Origin: Bacteroidaceae bacterium
Lineage (GTDB): Bacteria > Bacteroidota > Bacteroidia > Bacteroidales > Bacteroidaceae
Direction: 5' to 3'
DNA length: 58,695 nucleotides
Assembly (NCBI GenBank): GCA_017535725.1
Contig: JAFXTO010000031.1
Span: 1 to 58,695 of the forward strand
Part shown: positions 54,453-58,695 of the stretch, in pieces
Layout: each line of letters begins with the position of its first letter
How positions within the stretch are numbered: the stretch's first letter is position 1
Position numbers and translations under genes: made by a program
Notes under the pieces: model-generated
Database searches by the model: none
The model's input: only the letters and a program-made list of their open reading frames with translations
What the model was told of the DNA's origin: nothing

Positions 54453-55303
54453 TTCACCAGAATAACCAGGTACTTGCTGGCGCTCCAGAACTTATCGGGA
54501 TCCGTGATTTTCAGGGAGTACTGCTTCTTGGCATCACGCACCAGCTCATAGCTGCCAGCGGGATGGCTGGTGAGGAGTTCTGCGCTCTTGCTGTAAAGCT
54601 TGATTTCCTTGTCGATGCGTGTATCAATCTTGGTGAAGTAGTCCTTATTGAAATCACCGTTACGGAGTACATCACCCTTTTGCAGGATTTTCTGCTCCTT
54701 CAGTTCATTCTTGGTGCCGAAGACAAACCAAGCAGTATGCAGATCCTTGTCCTGCGACTGAATGGTCTCCTGTTTCTGCTTGTTCTCAGCCTGCAGGTCG
54801 CTGACGTTTTCGTTCAGCTGACTGATTTGTTCGTCCTGTTCAGCCAGCTTCACATCTTTCTCCGCCAGCTGTGCTTCAAGTTCCTGCACCCGGATATTCT
54901 GCTCCTCCAACTGCTTCTGCAAGTTCTCAATGGTCTTTGTCAGACGCTCGACATTCACGGTGGTCGTCTTCAGCCGTTGCTGCAACTGTGCAATCTTGTC
55001 ACGGTTCTGCTGCATGGTTTGCTGGATGAACTGCATGTTTTCGCGGATGACCTCGCGCGAGGATGCCACTTCAGGATTTCCGTTGGCCACCGTGATACGG
55101 CCTTCTGCTTCATTTATCTGGCGGAATCCTTCCTGAATTTCATTGATGGAGCCCATAATGTCATTCAGCTCTGTCTCTTTCTCGTCTATAACCTGCATGA
55201 GGGAATCTCGCTCATGTTGAGCACGTTCCTCAGCAGCTTTCTTTCCATCATTGCAAGCCGACAGAGCCAGGAGGCAAAGCGGCAGTAGGAATAGTTTTTT
55301 CAT
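54449..55303 (-). CDS. Coiled-coil lipoprotein, function unknown
   Basis: This 284-residue lipoprotein has its lipobox at LSAC (Cys 17). A long coiled coil with heptad Leu, Gln and Glu (about 25-195) is followed by a globular C-terminal domain (HTAWFVFGTKNELKEQKILQ and on). Similar lipoproteins occur in other Bacteroidales. It is co-transcribed with hflX through a 4-bp overlap. A periplasmic scaffold or spacer role is plausible, but nothing shows it directly. Confidence 0.82.
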   Translation of the reverse strand: MKKLFLLPLCLLALSACNDGKKAAEERAQHERDSLMQVIDEKETELNDIMGSINEIQEGFRQINEAEGRITVANGNPEVASSREVIRENMQFIQQTMQQNRDKIAQLQQRLKTTTVNVERLTKTIENLQKQLEEQNIRVQELEAQLAEKDVKLAEQDEQISQLNENVSDLQAENKQKQETIQSQDKDLHTAWFVFGTKNELKEQKILQKGDVLRNGDFNKDYFTKIDTRIDKEIKLYSKSAELLTSHPAGSYELVRDAKKQYSLKITDPDKFWSASKYLVILVK

Positions 55304-55316
55304 ATTATTTTGATAT

Positions 55317-55445
55317 TGTTAAACTTTTCAACTTTTCAATTTTTCAACTTTTCAATCTTTCAATCTTTCAATTTTTCAATTTTTCAATTTTTCAACCTTA
55401 CCGGCCTTCGTTATTACGTTATCACGTTATTACGTTATTACGACA
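55317..55445 (-). repeat. TTGAAA array next to a CGTTATTA array
   Basis: On the minus strand (sense to rsmI) the region after the rsmI stop codon first carries 9-bp CGTAATAACG-type units (55411-55442) and then TTGAAAAATTGAAAAG-type units (55317-55397). Both families recur elsewhere in the window. Confidence 0.82.
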
Positions 55446-55447
55446 AA

Positions 55448-56110
55448 TTACTGGCCTCCCACGATGATGACGAACTCACCTCGAGGCTCATTCTCTGTGA
55501 AGTGGGCCAGCAGTTCGGTCAACGTCCCGCGCACGCATTCCTCATGAATCTTGGATAGTTCCCGACAGACGGCAGCTGGGCGTTCTGGTCCAAAGACCTC
55601 CACGAACTGCTGCAGAGCCTTCACCACCCGATGCGGTGATTCGTAGAACACCATCGTCCGCGGTTCCTCAGACAACTGGGCAAGTCGTGTCTGTCGTCCC
55701 TTCTTCTGCGGGAGGAAGCCCTCGAAGCAGAACTTATCGCAGGGAAGGCCAGAGGCAACCAGCGCTGGAACAAACGCAGTAGCACCCGGCAGACAGGTCA
55801 CATCCACGCCAGCTCTCACAGCCTCACGCACCACCAGGAAGCCAGGGTCGCTGATACCCGGAGTGCCGGCATCGCTGACCACTGCCACCTGCTCACCCGC
55901 CAACAGACGCTCCACAATACGTTGCACCTGCTGGTGCTCATTGAATTTATGGTAGGACTGCATAGGGCGTTTGATGTCAAAATGCTTCAGCAGGAGGCCA
56001 CTCGTACGGGTGTCTTCCGCAAGTATCAAATCTGCTTCGCGCAATACCTTCAGCGCACGCAGCGTGATATCTTCGAGGTTCCCCACGGGAGTGGGCACGA
56101 CATATAACAT
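55448..56110 (-). CDS. rsmI: 16S rRNA 2'-O-methyltransferase RsmI
   Basis: RsmI methylates the ribose of C1402 in 16S rRNA with SAM. The start at 56110 (MLYVVPTPVGNLEDIT) matches the family; nine upstream codons are unlikely. The 220 residues include the SAM-binding tetrapyrrole-methylase fold motifs AEDTRTSGLLLKHF, VVSDAGTPGISDPG and the YESPHRVVKAL segment. The short C-terminal HTH-like extension of E. coli RsmI is absent, as usual in this phylum. It is divergent from tdk. Confidence 0.94.
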   Translation of the reverse strand: MLYVVPTPVGNLEDITLRALKVLREADLILAEDTRTSGLLLKHFDIKRPMQSYHKFNEHQQVQRIVERLLAGEQVAVVSDAGTPGISDPGFLVVREAVRAGVDVTCLPGATAFVPALVASGLPCDKFCFEGFLPQKKGRQTRLAQLSEEPRTMVFYESPHRVVKALQQFVEVFGPERPAAVCRELSKIHEECVRGTLTELLAHFTENEPRGEFVIIVGGQ

Positions 56111-56194
56111 GGCGCAAAGTTCGGTATAAATCTTCATTCTTCGACAAATAAGAGGTGGAAATTAACAAAGTTTTTACTTTTTCTTGCATTTTCT

Positions 56195-56225
56195 TTGGTC
56201 GGAAGCAAAGAAAACGGTAATTTCG
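56195..56225 (+). promoter_or_regulatory. Promoter of tdk
   Basis: TTTG at 56195-56198 and TAATTTCG at 56218-56225 are separated by 19 bp and followed by CACCC. The transcript would start near 56232, 15 nt before the ATG. Confidence 0.65.
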
Positions 56226-56246
56226 CACCCGAAAAAAGACTCTTTT

Positions 56247-56825
56247 ATGCCCAATCAGAAAGATTATAGTGGAGAATTCATGCGTCGAGGCCGCGTGGAA
56301 GTTATTTGTGGATCGATGTTTTCCGGCAAAACGGAAGAACTCATCCGCCGCATGAAGCGTGCAAAGCTTTCGCGACAGAAGGTGGAGATTTTCAAACCTT
56401 CCATCGATGTGCGCTACAGCGAAGAAGATGTCGTCAGCCACGAAGGCAACGTGATTCCCTCCACGCCGGTAGAAAGTGCTGCCAGCATCCTACTCATGGG
56501 ATCTGACGCCGACGTCCTCGGCATTGATGAGGCACAATTCTTCGACAGCCAGATTGTGGACGTCTGCAACGAACTGGCCAACCGGGGAACACGCGTCATC
56601 GTTGCAGGATTAGACCTTGATTTCAAAGGGAAGCCTTTTGGTCCTATGCCGCAGTTGTGTGCCATCGCGGACGATGTGACAAAGGTACACGCTATCTGCG
56701 TCCGTTGTGGAGCATTAGCATACGTCAGCCATCGCATCGTCGAAGGCGAACGGCAAGTCCTGCTCGGCGAGACCCACGAATACGAACCTCTCTGCCGGCA
56801 ATGCTACGCAGAAGTTACGGCATAA
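56247..56825 (+). CDS. tdk: Thymidine kinase
   Basis: Tdk phosphorylates thymidine in the salvage pathway. The start at 56247 ([15 protein letters not shown]) lies just after the promoter and gives 192 residues. It has the P-loop [12 protein letters not shown], the catalytic GIDEAQFF, the [10 protein letters not shown] loop and two zinc Cys pairs (CVRCG and CRQC). These fit the type II TK family. Confidence 0.95.
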   Translation: MPNQKDYSGEFMRRGRVEVICGSMFSGKTEELIRRMKRAKLSRQKVEIFKPSIDVRYSEEDVVSHEGNVIPSTPVESAASILLMGSDADVLGIDEAQFFDSQIVDVCNELANRGTRVIVAGLDLDFKGKPFGPMPQLCAIADDVTKVHAICVRCGALAYVSHRIVEGERQVLLGETHEYEPLCRQCYAEVTA

Positions 56826-56857
56826 TTCCACATACTATTCATTGTTAATACATTAAT

Positions 56858-57958
56858 ATGTTCAAGCAGCCCATCACCTTCGACTCCTTCATCCGTAGCC
56901 TGCTCGGGCTGCTTATTCTGGTTGTCATCGGACTCATCATCAACCGGCTGAGTAGCGTTCTCCTGCCCTTTTTTATTGCCTGGTTACTGGCCTACCTGAT
57001 GTATCCACTGGTGAAGTTCCTGCAATACCGTTGCCGGCTGCGCAACCGTACGCTGAGTATCATTGTAGCAGCACTCTTAGTGGTGGCTGCGCTGACAGGT
57101 TTCTTCATCCTCGTCATCCCTCCCACGATTGACGAGTTCTCCAAACTCAGCGGACTCCTCAAGGAGTTCTCTAACAAATACTTGAATGGAACAGACATAG
57201 CTCCGTACGTGGCAAGTTTCATCGAACAATATGGCTCCCAGTACCAGAAGACGCTGATTGACCTGGTGCAGGAGAAGAGTTTCCTCGATGCCGTGCAGGT
57301 CATCGTTGCACAGCTATGGAATATCCTCTACCAGACCGTGGACTTCGCCATCGGCCTCGTGGGTTCACTCATCGTGCTACTGTACATGTTTTTCATCCTT
57401 CAGGATTACGAGCTGATATCTGAGGGCTGGATAGGACTCGTTCCCAAGAAGCACCGTCCCTTCGCCACCCAGTTGTCCAACGATGTGCAAAAAGGCATGA
57501 ACAGCTATTTCCGCGGACAAGGAACGGTGGCGTTCATTGTCGGCGTGCTCTTCTCCATTGGTTTTCTCATTGTCGGAATGCCCATGGCCATTGGCCTTGG
57601 AATGTTCATGGGATTCCTGAACCTGGTGCCCTACCTGCAGACACTGGGCTTCATTCCCATGGCGTTGCTATCCCTGCTGAAGGCGGCGGACACTGGAGAG
57701 AACTTTTGGTGGATTTTCTTCCTGGGATTCCTCGTCGTGGCTGTGGTACAAGTATTGCAGGACATGGTACTCGTACCCCAAATCATGGGGTCGGCAATGG
57801 GGCTGAATCCAGCTGTCATTCTCCTCGCGCTCTCCATCTGGGGCTCCCTTCTGGGATTCATTGGACTCATCATAGCCCTCCCTCTGACAACCATTCTCAT
57901 CTCTTATTATCGCCAATTTATACTCGAAGAGGTGCCTGAAGAAGAAAAAAGTGCTTAA
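56858..57958 (+). CDS. AI-2E family transporter
   Basis: This 366-residue inner-membrane protein has about eight hydrophobic helices and the family pattern PFFIAWLLAYLMYPLV near the N-terminus. A periplasmic helical region (about 90-150) follows, then a conserved C-terminal half with GMFMGFLNLVPYLQTLGFIP and GLNPAVILLALSIWG. The AI-2E family is named after TqsA, but most members have other or unknown substrates, so autoinducer export should not be assumed. It starts 32 bp after tdk and probably shares its transcript. Confidence 0.9.
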   Translation: MFKQPITFDSFIRSLLGLLILVVIGLIINRLSSVLLPFFIAWLLAYLMYPLVKFLQYRCRLRNRTLSIIVAALLVVAALTGFFILVIPPTIDEFSKLSGLLKEFSNKYLNGTDIAPYVASFIEQYGSQYQKTLIDLVQEKSFLDAVQVIVAQLWNILYQTVDFAIGLVGSLIVLLYMFFILQDYELISEGWIGLVPKKHRPFATQLSNDVQKGMNSYFRGQGTVAFIVGVLFSIGFLIVGMPMAIGLGMFMGFLNLVPYLQTLGFIPMALLSLLKAADTGENFWWIFFLGFLVVAVVQVLQDMVLVPQIMGSAMGLNPAVILLALSIWGSLLGFIGLIIALPLTTILISYYRQFILEEVPEEEKSA

Positions 57959-57961
57959 AAG

Positions 57962-57993
57962 TTTGGTCATATCGCAGGAAAGTACTACCTTTG
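57962..57993 (+). promoter_or_regulatory. Promoter of tRNA-Lys
   Basis: TTTG at 57962-57965 and TACCTTTG at 57986-57993, with 20 bp between them, are followed by CACCCGC. This is the same arrangement as at the tRNA-Gln pair. The tRNA starts about 65 nt downstream. Confidence 0.75.
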
Positions 57994-58057
57994 CACCCGC
58001 AAAACAAGAGATGGCCCTTCAAGGGGTACAGACAACACACTTTGCAACATCTGGTCA

Positions 58058-58133
58058 GATCCGTTAGCTCAGCTGGTAGAGCACAACACTTTTAATGTTG
58101 GGGTCTTGGGTTCGAGCCCCAAACGGATCACCA
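58058..58133 (+). tRNA. tRNA-Lys(TTT)
   Basis: The acceptor GATCCGT pairs with ACGGATC, the discriminator is A, and CCA (58131-58133) is encoded, unlike in the tRNA-Gln genes. The anticodon loop CTTTTAA gives TTT. The D arm (AGCTCAGCTGGTAGAGC) and T arm (GGGTTCGAGCCCC) are canonical. Confidence 0.95.
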
Positions 58134-58143
58134 AAAAGAAACG

Positions 58144-58180
58144 AAAGCCACTGAATATCAGCGGCTTTTATTTTTGTCTT
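58144..58180 (+). terminator. Terminator after tRNA-Lys
   Basis: AAAGCCACTGA (58144-58154) and TCAGCGGCTTT (58158-58168) pair with one mismatch around a 3-nt loop, followed by TATTTTTGTCTTTTTG. It is a strong intrinsic terminator by appearance. Confidence 0.85.
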
Positions 58181-58211
58181 TTTGTTTTGTCCCTTTTTTG
58201 TCCCCCTATGC

Positions 58212-58695
58212 TTACTCCTCTATCTTCCAGTCCTCAATAGCAAGTTTATCGGTGGAGAAGCGGATGCCGACCTTCACCACCTTGCGTCTGTCGGTCTGAT
58301 ATGGGATGGCATAGCCTTTAGAGTTAATCTGGTCAAGGGCCTGCTGGGCGGTACCATTGATCTTCAACTCGAACACATAAATGGTGTCGGGCATGTGCAC
58401 AACCATGTCTGCACGGCCATTGATGGTCTTAACCTGAGTTCGAACGAACGAGTTCAGCATAGAGAAGATGAGATAGAATGTCCACTCGTAGAAACCCTCC
58501 GCCTTCACGAATTCCTCCAACGTCTTCTTGATGCCCTCCACGTATGGCAACCCGGCGAAGAAAGCCTGCATTTCGCGAAGAGCGAGGTCAATTGCGTTCT
58601 TCTTCAAGGCGAGATAGAACTTAACGGCAAAACTCTGGCGGATAATCTCCGAATTAAGGCCGAGATATGTAGGGATAAGCCCATCTGTCATTCCG
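58212..58695 (-). CDS. PD-(D/E)XK nuclease-family protein, C-terminal part
   Basis: The window cuts this gene; only the last 160 or so codons are here. They show a helical stretch (FYLALKKNAIDLALREMQAF) and the nuclease-like core GRADMVVHMPDTIYVFELKI, in which Asp, Glu and Lys occupy the PD-(D/E)XK positions, then ALDQINSKGYAIPY. This is the typical C-terminus of a Bacteroidales family with an N-terminal AAA-ATPase-like domain, usually about 500 residues. Many copies per genome are common, and the function is poorly known. The Met at 58691 is probably internal. Confidence 0.85.
   Translation of the reverse strand, partial: GMTDGLIPTYLGLNSEIIRQSFAVKFYLALKKNAIDLALREMQAFFAGLPYVEGIKKTLEEFVKAEGFYEWTFYLIFSMLNSFVRTQVKTINGRADMVVHMPDTIYVFELKINGTAQQALDQINSKGYAIPYQTDRRKVVKVGIRFSTDKLAIEDWKIEE

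Noticed and set aside
58134-58211. Integration site at the 3' end of tRNA-Lys
   Set aside because: A repeated TTTTGTCCC motif is present, but there is no second copy of the tRNA end and no integrase in the window.

Overview
The window reads as a chromosomal segment of a Bacteroidota bacterium, order Bacteroidales, most like Prevotella and its relatives. The signs are: promoters of the Bacteroidales form (TAnnTTTG, sometimes with TTTG about 20 bp upstream); a one-polypeptide hybrid two-component regulator; a Prevotella-style type IX secretion C-terminal sorting tail; BspA-like leucine-rich repeats; and the gene order parA-parB-DUF5683-LysM transglycosylase-rel. This assignment comes from recognising families and motifs, not from a database search.

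Layout. 1-1019 holds no gene but is dense in repeats: an 85-bp inverted repeat encloses a 622-bp segment that carries eight 22-bp tandem units. 1020-4058 (minus) is a TPR-type hybrid histidine kinase ending in an AraC-type DNA-binding domain. Divergent from it, 4322-29456 (plus) is a 25-kb run of six exported proteins: a type IX-sorted protein, an outer-membrane barrel, a giant protein of about 4,600 residues with five BspA-like LRR modules, a fibronectin-III-like protein, and two lipoproteins. A pair of 17-bp direct repeats spaced 21 bp apart, just upstream of the cluster promoter, has the geometry of an AraC-family operator. I infer that the kinase controls the cluster and that the six products form one surface assembly whose function is unknown. 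This is the best candidate here for an undescribed system.

From 29.5 kb on the genes are mostly housekeeping: mnmA and alaS (minus); a small MerR-type regulator (plus); rel, a LysM transglycosylase, a DUF5683-like protein, parB and parA (one minus-strand operon); tadA (plus); a TonB-type barrel with a Gly/Arg-rich tail; cdsA, ftsH and rsfS (minus); two identical tandem tRNA-Gln(CTG) genes; birA, a PAP2 phosphatase-barrel fusion and a TonB receptor (plus); hflX with a coiled-coil lipoprotein, and rsmI (minus); tdk and an AI-2E family transporter (plus); tRNA-Lys(TTT); and the C-terminal part of a PD-(D/E)XK protein cut by the window edge.

A second theme is an abundance of short-period repeats (TTGAAAAG-, ATGAAAA-, CGTTATTA-, CCCATTAA-, ACTAGACAA-type, and CCCTAACAGGGAGGG-type hairpins). 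They fill the gaps between genes. The TTGAAA-type arrays that follow stop codons are all in the sense orientation. Several repeats have entered reading frames without breaking them, in the kinase linker, alaS, mnmA, cdsA and the N-terminus of the giant protein.
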